Assembly (NCBI GenBank): GCA_963717125.1
Contig: CAVQVG010000007.1
Coordinates: 496,001-560,000 of the forward strand
Source of the DNA: RYN-230 sp963717125
Lineage (GTDB): Bacteria; Actinomycetota; Actinomycetes; Streptosporangiales; Streptosporangiaceae
Length of the DNA: 64,000 nucleotides
Reading direction: 5' to 3'
Below, in pieces: positions 8,619 through 17,319 of the stretch. Both the position numbers and the translations under genes were made by a program. How positions within the stretch are numbered: position 1 is the stretch's first letter; the number at the start of each line of letters is the position of its first letter. Below the pieces are notes generated by a model. That model was not told the DNA's origin. It saw nothing but the letters and a program-made list of their open reading frames with translations, and searched no databases.

Positions 8619-9680
8619 TTACTTAGGCATCCATTCCACGTAGAAGATGCCTAGGCCCAGGGCCACGAACATGGCCGAGATCAGCCAGAACCGGATCACG
8701 ATGGTGGTTTCCGCCCAGCCCCGCAGCTCGAAATGATGCTGCAGCGGCGCCATCCGGAACACCCGTTTACCGGTCATCTTGAACGAGCCCACCTGGATGA
8801 TCACCGACAGCGTGATGACCACGAACAGGCCGCCCAGGATGGCCAGCAGCAGCTGGGTCTTGGTGCACACGGCCAGCCCGGCCAGCACCCCGCCCAGCGC
8901 TAGCGACCCGGTGTCGCCCATGAAGATCCGGGCCGGCGGCGCGTTCCACCACAGGAACCCGAAGCAGGCGCCGAGCACCGACGCGGCCACCACCGCCATG
9001 TCCAGCGGGTCGCGCACGCCATAGCACTGCGGCGCGAGGTTGAGCGTGCAGTCGTTGCGCTCCTGCCAGATCCCGATCAGCACGTAGGCGGCCAGCACCA
9101 GGCAGGCGCAGCCGGTGGCCAGCCCGTCCAGCCCGTCGGTCAGGTTGACCGCGTTGGAGAAACCGGCGATGAACAGGACGATCCACAGCATGAACGCGGT
9201 GACGCCGAGCGACGGGCCGAAGTCGCGCAGGAACGACAGATGCGCGTCGGCCGGGGTCAGGTCGTACCCGTCGGCGAAGTGCTGCTGCACCACCAGCGCC
9301 GCGAACAGCGCGCCCACCACGGCCTGGCCCGCCAGCTTGGCCCCGCTGCGCAGGCCCAGGCTGCGCTGTTTGTAGATCTTGATGAAGTCGTCCAGGAAGC
9401 CGACCACGCCCAGTCCGACCATGAGCAGCACGACCAGCACGCCGGACACGGACGGCCGCCCGCCGGTGAACAGGTTCCCGACCACATAACCGATCACGGA
9501 CGCGATCACGATCACCGTGCCGCCCATGGTGGGGGTGCCGCGCTTGGTCGCGTGCCCGGCCGGGCCCTCCTCCCGGATCAGCTGGCCGTAGCCGCGCCGG
9601 GAGAAGATCCGGATGGCCAGCGGCGTGCCGAACAGCGAAAGCAGCAGCGACACCCCGGCCGATAGCAGGATGGTTCTCAC
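8619..9680 (-). CDS. mraY: Phospho-MurNAc-pentapeptide transferase MraY
   Basis: Integral membrane enzyme that transfers phospho-MurNAc-pentapeptide to undecaprenyl phosphate, giving lipid I. It has 353 residues from the GTG at 9680, which overlaps the murF stop by 4 nt; the open frame upstream lies over murF and is a shadow. Motifs are PTMGGTVIV near residue 51, FLDDFIK, NLTDGLDGLA with the catalytic aspartates, FMGDTGSLALGG, and the histidine-rich APLQHHFEL. About ten transmembrane helices are visible. Confidence 0.96.
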   Translation of the reverse strand: MRTILLSAGVSLLLSLFGTPLAIRIFSRRGYGQLIREEGPAGHATKRGTPTMGGTVIVIASVIGYVVGNLFTGGRPSVSGVLVVLLMVGLGVVGFLDDFIKIYKQRSLGLRSGAKLAGQAVVGALFAALVVQQHFADGYDLTPADAHLSFLRDFGPSLGVTAFMLWIVLFIAGFSNAVNLTDGLDGLATGCACLVLAAYVLIGIWQERNDCTLNLAPQCYGVRDPLDMAVVAASVLGACFGFLWWNAPPARIFMGDTGSLALGGVLAGLAVCTKTQLLLAILGGLFVVITLSVIIQVGSFKMTGKRVFRMAPLQHHFELRGWAETTIVIRFWLISAMFVALGLGIFYVEWMPK

Positions 9681-11065
9681 TGCGATGCCTCCCCGGTCAG
9701 GGCGAGGGCAACCCGTTCCAGCCCGGCGCTGCGAGATGCCTTCACCAAGACGACGTCTCCCGGGGCTAGCTGGTTCCGCACCGCGTCCAGGGCGGCGTCC
9801 GCGTCGGCCGCGTGGATCAGCTCCCCCGCCCAGCCGGCCTCGGCCTTGGCCCCGGTCAGCATCGGCGCGGCTTCGTCCCCGACCACGATAAGTCCGGCCA
9901 GCCCGGACCGCGCCGCGTACCCCCCGGCCTCCTCGTGCCGGGCCGCGGCGGTGGCGCCGAGCTCGCTCATCGGCCCGAGCACCGCGAACGCGCGGCGGCC
10001 GCGGGCCAGCACGGCCAGCGTGTCCAGCGCGGCCCGGACCGCCTCGGGGTTGGCGTTGTAGGCGTCGTTCAGCACGGTGACCCCATCCGCCCGGTCGGTC
10101 ACCTCCATCCGCCACCGGCTGCGCGGCTCGGCGGCGGACAGCCGCGCGGCGATCTCATCCACCGGCATGCCCAGCTCACCGGCCAGGGCCGCTGCCGCGA
10201 GGGCGTTCTGCACGTTGTGCACCCCAAAAAGCCGCAATTGAATGAACGCCCGTGCCCCGCCGGTCATGAGCTGGAACCCCGGTCTGCCGCGGTCATCAAG
10301 CCGGACTTCGCCGGCCCGGACGTCGGCGCCGGCCGATTGGCCGAACGTGACGACCCGCGCCTGGGTCCGCGCGGCCATGGCCATGACCCGCCGGTCATCG
10401 GCGTTAAGCAGCGCGATGCCGTCCCGGGGCAGCGCGGCGGGCAGCTCACCCTTGGCCTCAGCCACCGCGTCGATGCTGCCGAACTCCCCCTCGTGCGCGT
10501 GCCCGACGCAGAGCACCACGCCGAGCCGGGGCGGGGCGATCCGGCACAGCTGGGCGATGTGCCCGGGCCCCCGGGCGGACAGCTCCAGGACCAGGTAGCG
10601 GGTGTCCGCGGTGGCGCGCAGCACGGTGAGCGGGTGGCCGATCTCGTTGTTCCACGAGGCCCGTGGGGCCACGGTCGGGCCGAGCGCCTCGACCAGCTGG
10701 GCGGCCAGGTCCTTGGTGGTGGTCTTGCCCGCGGAGCCGGTGATCCCGGCGATCTCCAGGCTGGGCAGCCGGTCCACCACGGCGCGGGCCAGCTGGCCGA
10801 GCGCCGCCGTGACGTCCGGCACGATCAGCGCCGGGGCGCCACACGGCCGGCTGGCCAGCACCGCGGTGGCGCCCGCCGCTACCGCCTGGGCGGCGAAGTC
10901 ATGCCCGTCGGCCCGGCTGCCGGGCAGCGCGGCGAACAGCGCGCCGGGCGTGGCAGCCCGGGAGTCCATGGTCACCGGGCCGGTCACCATGGCCGCCGGG
11001 TCGGCCACCTGGTCCAGGCTCGCGCCGGTGAAGCCGGCGATGTCGCGCAGCGAGAGCGGGATCAC
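9677..11065 (-). CDS. murF: UDP-MurNAc-tripeptide--D-Ala-D-Ala ligase MurF
   Basis: ATP-dependent ligase adding D-Ala-D-Ala to UDP-MurNAc-tripeptide. The 462 residues show the three Mur ligase domains: N-terminal substrate domain (1-100), central ATPase with GITGSAGKTTTKD, and C-terminal domain beginning near MEVTDRADGVTVLNDAYNA. DAYNANPEAV is the conserved MurF segment. The GTG start overlaps the murE stop by 4 nt, and the stop overlaps mraY by 4 nt. Confidence 0.96.
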   Translation of the reverse strand: MIPLSLRDIAGFTGASLDQVADPAAMVTGPVTMDSRAATPGALFAALPGSRADGHDFAAQAVAAGATAVLASRPCGAPALIVPDVTAALGQLARAVVDRLPSLEIAGITGSAGKTTTKDLAAQLVEALGPTVAPRASWNNEIGHPLTVLRATADTRYLVLELSARGPGHIAQLCRIAPPRLGVVLCVGHAHEGEFGSIDAVAEAKGELPAALPRDGIALLNADDRRVMAMAARTQARVVTFGQSAGADVRAGEVRLDDRGRPGFQLMTGGARAFIQLRLFGVHNVQNALAAAALAGELGMPVDEIAARLSAAEPRSRWRMEVTDRADGVTVLNDAYNANPEAVRAALDTLAVLARGRRAFAVLGPMSELGATAAARHEEAGGYAARSGLAGLIVVGDEAAPMLTGAKAEAGWAGELIHAADADAALDAVRNQLAPGDVVLVKASRSAGLERVALALTGEASQ

Positions 11066-12726
11066 GCGTCCTCCTGCCTGCCCGGCCCGTGCCGCCTGAT
11101 CAGGCCCTGCTCGATCAGGCTCTGGTCGATCGGCGGCTCGCCCGGCCCGGCGCCATCCGGCGCGGCCCCGTCCGCAAGAGCATTGGGCAGCGCCGCCAGC
11201 GCCTCGGCGGCGACCTCCCGGTCGTCGAACGGGATGACCGCCCCGGCCACGTACTGGCCGCGCTCGTGCCCCTTGCCCGCCACCACGACGATGTCGCCCT
11301 TGCCCGCGGTCGCGATGGCCAGGCCGATGGCCGCGGCGCGGTCCGGCTCGATGATCACCCGGCCACGCTGCCCGGCGGGCACGGTGAGCACGCCCTGGAG
11401 CATCTCGGCCAGGATGGCCAGCGGGTCCTCCGACCGCGGGTTATCGCTGGTCAGAATGGCCAGATCGGCCAGGGCCACGGCGGCCGCGCCCATCAGCGGG
11501 CGCTTGGCCCGGTCCCGGTCGCCGCCACAGCCCAGCACGATGCCCAACCGGCCCTGGGTCACCGGGCGGAGCGCGCGCAGCACCGCCTCGACCGCGCCGG
11601 GCTTGTGCGAGTAGTCCACCAGCACGGTGAAGTCCTGACCGCGGTCCACCCGCTCCAGGCGGCCCGGCACCCCCGGGCAGGCGGCCACCCCGGCCACCGC
11701 GGCGGCCAGGCTGACGCCGGCCTCGACCAAGGCGACGATGGCGCCGAGCGCGTTGGCCACGTTGAACGGCCCGGGCAGCGCCACCGACGCGTCGGCGGCC
11801 ACGCCGCCGGGGCCGATCACCCGGAACGTGCTCCCGTCGGCGCCGCTGCGCACGTCGGCGGCCCGCCAGTCGGCCACGGCCCGGCCGTCCGCGGAGAACG
11901 TGGTCAGCGGGATCTGCGGCGCGGCGGCCAGCTTGCGGCCCCAGGCGTCGTCGATGTTCACCACGCCGATCCTTGTGTAGCCCGGGGTGAACAGGCTGGC
12001 CTTGGCCGCGAAGTAGTCCTCCATGCCGGCGTGGAAGTCCAAATGGTCCTGGGACAGGTTGGTGAACACGGCCACCTCGTAGCTGGTGCCCGCGACCCGG
12101 CCCAGGGCCAGCGCGTGGCTGGACACCTCCATGGCGGCGGCGGTCACGCCGCGCTGCACCATCTCGGCCAGCAGCGCTTGCAGGTCGGTGGCCTCGGGCG
12201 TGGTGAGCAGGCTCGGCCGGACCTGGCCGGCCACCCGGGTCTGCACCCCGCCGGCCAGCCCGGTCAGGTGGCCGGCCATCCGCAGCCCGGACTCCAGCAG
12301 GAACGTGGTGGTCGACTTGCCGCTGGTGCCGGTGACCCCGATGAGCACCAGCCGGCTGGACGGGTCGCCGTACACCCAGGAGGCGACCTCGCCGAGCCGG
12401 GCCCGCGGGTCGGCGACCACGAACACCGGCAGCCCGCAGTGCGCGGCCAGGCTCTTGCCGTCCGGGTCGGTGAACACGGCCACCGCGCCCGCGTCCGCGG
12501 CGTCGTCGCAGAACGCCGCGCCGTGGTGCTGGCTGCCGGGCAGCGCGGCATACAGGTCGCCCGGCTCCACCCGGCGCGAGTCGTGCGTCACCCCGGACAC
12601 GGTAACGGGACCGCCGGGCCCGGCGAACGGATCCGGCCCGGCCCGCCCGGTGGTCAGCCCGAGCAGCATGGCCAGCCCGGAGAGCGGACGCGGCGGGATG
12701 TTGCGTGGAAGGAGAGCCGCAGGCAC
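11062..12726 (-). CDS. murE: UDP-MurNAc-L-Ala-D-Glu--meso-diaminopimelate ligase MurE
   Basis: Mur ligase adding the third residue of the stem peptide. The 554-residue protein has the P-loop GVTGTSGKSTTTF, the carbamylated-lysine region and, in the C-terminal domain, TSDNPRSEDP. DNPR is the established signature for meso-diaminopimelate specificity, so this cell wall should be of the m-DAP type. A family-atypical C-terminal tail (about residues 520-554, rich in Pro/Gly/Gln) is present. The GTG start lies 19 nt after the ftsI stop. Confidence 0.96.
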   Translation of the reverse strand: MPAALLPRNIPPRPLSGLAMLLGLTTGRAGPDPFAGPGGPVTVSGVTHDSRRVEPGDLYAALPGSQHHGAAFCDDAADAGAVAVFTDPDGKSLAAHCGLPVFVVADPRARLGEVASWVYGDPSSRLVLIGVTGTSGKSTTTFLLESGLRMAGHLTGLAGGVQTRVAGQVRPSLLTTPEATDLQALLAEMVQRGVTAAAMEVSSHALALGRVAGTSYEVAVFTNLSQDHLDFHAGMEDYFAAKASLFTPGYTRIGVVNIDDAWGRKLAAAPQIPLTTFSADGRAVADWRAADVRSGADGSTFRVIGPGGVAADASVALPGPFNVANALGAIVALVEAGVSLAAAVAGVAACPGVPGRLERVDRGQDFTVLVDYSHKPGAVEAVLRALRPVTQGRLGIVLGCGGDRDRAKRPLMGAAAVALADLAILTSDNPRSEDPLAILAEMLQGVLTVPAGQRGRVIIEPDRAAAIGLAIATAGKGDIVVVAGKGHERGQYVAGAVIPFDDREVAAEALAALPNALADGAAPDGAGPGEPPIDQSLIEQGLIRRHGPGRQEDA

Positions 12727-12745
12727 GCGCCGAGGTTACCTCTGA

Positions 12746-14863
12746 TCACCGCGCCGTGAGCCTCACGTTGGGACGCTTGCCCCCGTCCGGCGGGATCTTC
12801 AGGGTGCGCAACGCGAACTCCATCACCTTGTTGAACACCGGACCAGCCACCTCGATGCCGAAGTAGCTGCCCTTGCGCGGGTTCTGCACGTTGACCGCGA
12901 CCACCAGCTGCGGATTAGTAGCCGGGGCGATGCCGATGACGCTCGACCCGTACAGGCACAGGCAGCCGCCCTTGGCCGGGTCGGCGATCTGCGCGGTCCC
13001 GGTCTTGGCCGCCACCGAGTAGCCCGGGATCTCGGCCCACGGCTCGCCCACCTGCGCGTCCACCCACGGCACCTGCTGCAGGATGCCCATCAGCTGGTGC
13101 GCGGTGCGGGTCTGGATGACCCGGTGCTGGACGGGCCGCGGGGCGGGCACGTAGTGCCCGCTGGTGTTGGTGGTGCCCGCCACGATGGTCGGGGTGACCC
13201 GGACCCCGCCGTTCGCGATCGTCGCGTAGACGCTGGCCATCTGCACCGCGGTGACCGCGACGCCCTGGCCGAACGACATCGTGTACCGCTCGTCGCCGGC
13301 CCACTTGGACACCGGGTAGAGCAGCCCGTCGCTGTCCGCCGGCATCCCGGGCAGGCTGGGCTGGCCGATGCCGAAGTTGCGGAAGTAGTCGTACTGCACC
13401 TGCGGGCTGACGTGCTGCACCACCTGGACCATGCCGACGTTGCTGGAGTGCGCGATGATCCCGGCGATGGTCCACCGCTCGGTCGGGTGGTACTCGGCGT
13501 CGTGGAACGGGAAGCCGTCCACCACGATCTGGTCCGGCACCGTATAGCCGCTCATCGGGGTCTGGCCGCCGTGCTCGAACGCGGCCGCGGCGGTGATCAC
13601 CTTGGCGGTGCTGCCCGGGTCGAACACGTCGCTCACCGGCAGGTCCGCGGTGTTGGCCAGGTTGGCCGGGTGCGCCGGGTTGAACGACGGGGCCTGCGCC
13701 ATGGCCAGGATCTGCCCGGTGTGCGGGTCCATCACGACCACGGTGCAGTTGCTCGCGTCGGTCTCCTTGACCCGCTGCGCGCAGGCCTGTTCCGCCTCCC
13801 ACTGCAGGCTGGCCAGGATGGTCAGCCGGACGTTGCGGCCCGGCACCATGGCCCGGCTGGTCTGGCCGGCCACCGGGATGGGCTCGCCGTTGCTGCCGTT
13901 CTGTACTTCCTGGCTGCCGTCCCGCCCGGCCAGCAGCGCGTTGTCCGCCTGCTCGATGCCGGCCTGGCCGACCGGGTCACCCTGGGCGTTGCTGGTGGTG
14001 AACCCGACGATGTTGGCGGCCAGGTCCCCGTCCGGGTACACCCGGGTGTACGACGGGGTCAGCGCGATGCCGGGCAGGTTGAGCGCGGAGATCCGCGCCG
14101 CGGTGGCGGCCGGGACGCTCTGCCTGAGCACCACGTAGTCGTGCGACGTCGGGTTGATCAGCAGGCCCAGGATGGCCGCGGAGCTCATCCCGAGCGGCCC
14201 GGCCAGCGCGCTGGCCACCGAGCTGAGCGACCGTTTCGCCTCGGTGATCATCGGCGGGTCGGCGTGCACCAGGTCGGTCTGCACGGTCATGGCCAGCGTG
14301 GTGCCGTCGGCCGTGCTGATCGATCCGCGCACGGCCGGCACGGTGACGGTGTTCAGCCGGAACGCCTCGGCATGCGTGCTAAGGGCCGGGCCCTCCATGG
14401 CCTGGAGCTGGACCAGCCTGCCGCCTACCAGGGAGAACACGAACCCGATGCACAGCATCGTGACCCGCAGGCGGCGGGCCGGGTTGCCGCGGGCCGCCGC
14501 GGCGCGGCGGGACCGGCCCGCGCGGGACTGGCTCTGCTTGCTTCGCGCCTCCGGGGGCGCTTTACCCGCCGACTTCCCTCGTCGCTCGGTCGCTCGTTCC
14601 TCGCTTCCTCCCCGCCCGCCTCCCCATTCCCCCTCCACTGTCCAGTCGGCGGCGCGCCCCCTTCGGCGCGGCGGCGGCGGCCGCCGGATCGGGCCGGGCC
14701 GGGCTGGCCGGGCTGGCCCGCCGTCCCCGGCCAGCGGACCTGGGCCGCCGGCCCGGGTCCGCCGGGTCACGGCCGGGCGGCGCGGACCGGCCGCCGCGGG
14801 CGGCCGCCCACCCGCCCGCGGCCCTGGCCGGCTGCCCGGCCCGTCCCCCTGGCTTCCCCTCAC
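12746..14863 (-). CDS. ftsI: Septal penicillin-binding protein FtsI (PBP3)
   Basis: Class B transpeptidase crosslinking septal peptidoglycan. The 705 residues consist of a very long basic, Pro/Arg/Gly-rich cytoplasmic tail (1-130), one transmembrane helix (about 131-153), a dimerisation domain starting at VPAVRGSI, and a transpeptidase domain. Catalytic motifs are STAK (418-421), SSN (473-475) and KTG (620-622). No PASTA domain follows. Residues about 65-107 are encoded by an interspersed repeat (14545-14670) that also occurs outside genes, so part of the tail is repeat-derived. The GTG start overlaps the upstream ftsL-like gene by 4 nt. Confidence 0.95.
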   Translation of the reverse strand: MRGSQGDGPGSRPGPRAGGRPPAAAGPRRPAVTRRTRAGGPGPLAGDGGPARPARPGPIRRPPPPRRRGRAADWTVEGEWGGGRGGSEERATERRGKSAGKAPPEARSKQSQSRAGRSRRAAAARGNPARRLRVTMLCIGFVFSLVGGRLVQLQAMEGPALSTHAEAFRLNTVTVPAVRGSISTADGTTLAMTVQTDLVHADPPMITEAKRSLSSVASALAGPLGMSSAAILGLLINPTSHDYVVLRQSVPAATAARISALNLPGIALTPSYTRVYPDGDLAANIVGFTTSNAQGDPVGQAGIEQADNALLAGRDGSQEVQNGSNGEPIPVAGQTSRAMVPGRNVRLTILASLQWEAEQACAQRVKETDASNCTVVVMDPHTGQILAMAQAPSFNPAHPANLANTADLPVSDVFDPGSTAKVITAAAAFEHGGQTPMSGYTVPDQIVVDGFPFHDAEYHPTERWTIAGIIAHSSNVGMVQVVQHVSPQVQYDYFRNFGIGQPSLPGMPADSDGLLYPVSKWAGDERYTMSFGQGVAVTAVQMASVYATIANGGVRVTPTIVAGTTNTSGHYVPAPRPVQHRVIQTRTAHQLMGILQQVPWVDAQVGEPWAEIPGYSVAAKTGTAQIADPAKGGCLCLYGSSVIGIAPATNPQLVVAVNVQNPRKGSYFGIEVAGPVFNKVMEFALRTLKIPPDGGKRPNVRLTAR
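14545..14670. repeat. Interspersed repeat family 1, copy inside ftsI
   Basis: A GC-rich element of about 126 bp. It has a hairpin-like end (GCGCC-TCCGGG-GGCGC at 14545-14560) and a conserved middle with GACTTCCCTCGTCGCTCGG and CGCTCGTTCCTCGC. A segment with GTCCAGTCGGCGGCGC leads to a second hairpin-like end (GGCGCGCCCCCTTCGGCGCG). The same string recurs at 22128-22299 (inverted, about one and a half units) and at 50843-50945. Here it lies in frame within the ftsI N-terminal coding region. Confidence 0.85.
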
Positions 14864-15441
14864 GGGACATACCCGGGAACCGGCAGCACGCCGGGCTCGC
14901 TGGTCGGCTGCCCGATGATCCGGCCGGTGCGCAGGTTGAGGAACTTCGTCAGCGGCGGCGACACCATGCCGAGCTGGCGGGCCCGGCGGGCGATCACCGA
15001 CGGGGCGGAGTCCGCCGCCACCTGCTGCTGCAGGACCTGGACCTGCTGCTGCCGGGCGGTCTCGGCCTGCTGCAACGAGTTGATCTGGTAGGAACCCGAG
15101 GCCAGCACGGTGTTGATCACCAGCAGGCAGATCAGCCCGCCGCCGAGCAGCCCCAGCACGAACACGATGAACGGAGTCCGCGCGATGGCCGACGCGGGCT
15201 GGGTTAGCCCGGGGGGGCGACCCCCCGGACCCCCCGATCGCCGCTCCGCGCCGAGCGGTGGCACGCCACCGCGTCGCGGCTGGGCGAGCGTTCCAGGCTT
15301 AGCCAGCCGGCTGGGCCTGGGTGCACCGGTATCCCCCGGGGCGCGACGACGGGGCCGGGACGGCGCAGGCGCGGGTGCCGCGGATCGTGCCGGTGCCCTA
15401 CGCGCCCGGGCCTTCGTCTCGGTGTCGCTGCGCACGCTCAC
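14860..15441 (-). CDS. ftsL: FtsL-like septum protein
   Basis: Bitopic protein in the position of FtsL, between rsmH and ftsI. Of 193 residues, the first 87 are a basic Pro/Ala/Arg cytoplasmic tail and residues 88-112 form one transmembrane helix (FIVFVLGLLGGGLICLLVIN). A Gln-rich coiled coil (about 120-147) and a short C-terminal part follow. FtsL proteins are recognised by this architecture and position more than by sequence, and they form a complex with FtsQ and FtsB/DivIC. Residues 63-79 (LGAERRSGGPGGRPPGL) are encoded by a short repeat also found downstream of moxR. Confidence 0.85.
   Translation of the reverse strand: MSVRSDTETKARARRAPARSAAPAPAPSRPRRRAPGDTGAPRPSRLAKPGTLAQPRRGGVPPLGAERRSGGPGGRPPGLTQPASAIARTPFIVFVLGLLGGGLICLLVINTVLASGSYQINSLQQAETARQQQVQVLQQQVAADSAPSVIARRARQLGMVSPPLTKFLNLRTGRIIGQPTSEPGVLPVPGYVP
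15207..15254. repeat. Interspersed repeat family 2, copy inside ftsL
   Basis: A 48-bp element with a G-run/C-run hairpin (GGGGGGGCGACCCCCC) followed by GGACCCCCCGATCGCCGCTC and CGCGCCGA. It matches 18303-18348 at nearly every position apart from single-base changes and indels. It lies in frame in the cytoplasmic tail of the FtsL-like protein. Confidence 0.85.
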
Positions 15442-15472
15442 TCCAGAACCCCCGTCTTCCTGGTGCTCGAAC

Positions 15473-16432
15473 TCATGCCGCGTCCCTGATTCGCTCGGCG
15501 GCCCGGAGGCGGGCCGGGGCGGCCCGCGGGTTGACCGCCAGCTCCGCCTCGGTCGGCCGCTGCGCCCCCCGGGTGAGCAGCCGGAACGTGGGCCGGGCCG
15601 AGTCCAGCGGCACCGGCAGCCCGGGCGGCGTGCGGTCCGCCGCGGCCTGGGTCAGCACGGTCTTGACCGCCCGGTCCTCCAGCGAGTGGTAGGCGAGCAC
15701 CACGATGCGGCCGCCGACGGCCAGGCCGTCCAGGGCGGCCGGCAGCGCCGCGTGCAGCACGTCGAGTTCCCCGTTGACCTCGATGCGCAGCGCCTGGAAG
15801 GTTCGCTTGGCGGGATTGCCCCCGGTCCGCCGGGCCGGCGCGGGGATCGAGTCCCGGACGATCTCGGCCAGCTGCCCGGTGGAGCGAAGTGGAGCGCGGG
15901 CCCGGGCCCGCACCACGGCGTCGGCGATCCGCCGCGCGAACCGCTCTTCCCCGTAGTCGCGCAGCACCCGGGCGAGCTGCCCGGCCGGGTAGGTGTTCAG
16001 CACGTCGGCCGCGGTCAGCGGCCTGCTCTGGTCCATCCGCATGTCCAGCGGCGCGTCGTAGGAATACGCGAACCCGCGGGCCGGATCGTCGAGCTGCGGA
16101 GAGGACACGCCCAGGTCGAACAGGATGCCCTGGACTCGGCGGTCGCCCCCGGTCAACAGCAGCTCGGGGAGCTGGTCGTAGCGGCCGTGCACCAGCGTCA
16201 CCCGGTCGGCGTACGGGGCCAGCAGCCGCCGCGACTCCTCGATCGCCTGGGTGTCGGTGTCCACCCCGATCAGCGCCAGCCCCGGATGCGCGTCGAGCAG
16301 GGCCCGGGCATGCCCGGCCCGGCCCAGGGTGGCGTCCACCAGGATCGCGCCGCGAGGCTGCAGGGCCGGCTCGAACAGGGCGAGCACCTCCTCGACCATG
16401 ACCGGCAGATGGCCGGCGGCTGGCTCGCCCAT
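15473..16432 (-). CDS. rsmH: 16S rRNA (cytosine(1402)-N(4))-methyltransferase RsmH (MraW)
   Basis: SAM-dependent methyltransferase that N4-methylates C1402 of 16S rRNA. It has 319 residues, the usual length. It begins with HLPVMVEEVLALF and has the SAM-binding motif VDATLGRAGHARALL, where the second family glycine is replaced by Arg-Ala. GVDTDTQAI, FDLGVSSPQLDDPARGFAYS, AKRTFQALRIEVN and YHSLEDRAVK are further family motifs. It lies second in the dcw cluster, 202 nt after mraZ, and overlaps nothing. Confidence 0.96.
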   Translation of the reverse strand: MGEPAAGHLPVMVEEVLALFEPALQPRGAILVDATLGRAGHARALLDAHPGLALIGVDTDTQAIEESRRLLAPYADRVTLVHGRYDQLPELLLTGGDRRVQGILFDLGVSSPQLDDPARGFAYSYDAPLDMRMDQSRPLTAADVLNTYPAGQLARVLRDYGEERFARRIADAVVRARARAPLRSTGQLAEIVRDSIPAPARRTGGNPAKRTFQALRIEVNGELDVLHAALPAALDGLAVGGRIVVLAYHSLEDRAVKTVLTQAAADRTPPGLPVPLDSARPTFRLLTRGAQRPTEAELAVNPRAAPARLRAAERIRDAA

Positions 16433-16452
16433 CGGACCCCCTCTTGTCCCGC

Positions 16453-16470
16453 CGCATCCCGGGGGATGCG
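16453..16470. other. Compact inverted repeat between mraZ and rsmH
   Basis: Perfect inverted repeat CGCATCCC-GG-GGGATGCG, just upstream of the rsmH start within a 202-nt gap. No T-tract follows on either strand. It could be an attenuator or processing hairpin in the mraZ-rsmH transcript. The structure is seen; the function is not known. Confidence 0.4.
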
Positions 16471-16634
16471 CCGGACGGCCTGCCTGCCTGTGTGCTCTCG
16501 GCTAGGTCTCCATCCGCGGGCTGCGCGGGGTAGCCGCGCTGCCTGGCGCCGGGGAAGTGACGCCAGCCAACGTGTGTGCCCCAGCCGCGGGCGGAGACCT
16601 CGCCGAGTACGCGGCGCCGGTAACCCGGTGCCGC

Positions 16635-17066
16635 TCACAGCACCCCTGGCAATACCTCCTCCGACGCCGCGGAGAAAGCGTCCTCCTGGTTCGCCAGGTA
16701 GGACTCCCACGCGGTGGAGTCCCAGATCTCCAGGCGCGTGTTAGCGCCGATCACCACGCAGTCGCGGCTCAGCGCCGCGTAGTCGCGCAGGCCTGGCGGG
16801 ATGGTGATCCTGCCTTGCTTGTCGGGGATCTCGTCGGACGCGCTGGCAAAGAAAACCCGGCTGTAATCCCGCACTGCCTTCGCGGTCACCGGTGCGGTGC
16901 GCAGCGCCTCGGTGATCCTGGCGAACTCGTCCACCGGGAACACGTAGAGGCAGCGCTCCTGACCTTTGGTGATCACTAGCCCTCCAGCGAGTTCCTCGCG
17001 GTACTTGGCAGGAAGGAACAGCCGGCCCTTCTCGTCGAGACGTGGTGTATGAGTGCCCAAGAACAC
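16635..17066 (-). CDS. mraZ: Transcriptional regulator MraZ
   Basis: AbrB-fold DNA-binding protein that forms ring oligomers and represses the dcw promoter. The 143 residues hold the two tandem SpoVT/AbrB-like domains: FLGTHTPRLDEKGRLFLPA at residues 2-20 and SDEIPDKQGRITIPPGLRDY near residues 77-96. Each has the DxKGR or DxQGR turn. It starts at GTG. It is the first gene of the dcw cluster, and four MraZ-type box repeats lie 32-66 nt upstream of it. Confidence 0.96.
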   Translation of the reverse strand: MFLGTHTPRLDEKGRLFLPAKYREELAGGLVITKGQERCLYVFPVDEFARITEALRTAPVTAKAVRDYSRVFFASASDEIPDKQGRITIPPGLRDYAALSRDCVVIGANTRLEIWDSTAWESYLANQEDAFSAASEEVLPGVL

Positions 17067-17097
17067 AGGCCCTCACCTCCCGCCCGTGACCAGTCCG

Positions 17098-17132
17098 CCC
17101 CACCGGCCTCCACTGTACTCCACATTCCCCCA
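17098..17132 (-). promoter_or_regulatory. MraZ-binding box array upstream of mraZ
   Basis: On the minus strand there are four direct repeats spaced exactly 10 bp apart: TGGGG (17132-17128), TGGAG (17122-17118), TGGAG (17112-17108) and TGGGG (17102-17098), with 5-nt spacers. TGGGN repeats with 5-nt spacers upstream of mraZ are the known MraZ operator in several phyla. The array therefore predicts autoregulation of the cluster. Confidence 0.8.
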
Positions 17133-17319
17133 CCGTCAACGCTTCACACCTGGCCGGACCGGCACATTCTCGATGAATCCGCAGGTCAAAGCGTGGGAGG
17201 AAAGTGGAGTGCGCGCCCACGCTGCCGGCCGCAACCCGCATCTGCGGTGCTGACATCGCACGCCGACCGCCCAGGACGTACTGTCGGTAGGCGCGGCAGA
17301 ACAGCCACAGGAGGACAGC

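Noticed and set aside
17192..17210. Second MraZ-like box (TGGGAGGAAAGTGGAG) upstream of moxR
   Set aside because: The two half sites are 11 bp apart rather than 10, and there are only two of them.
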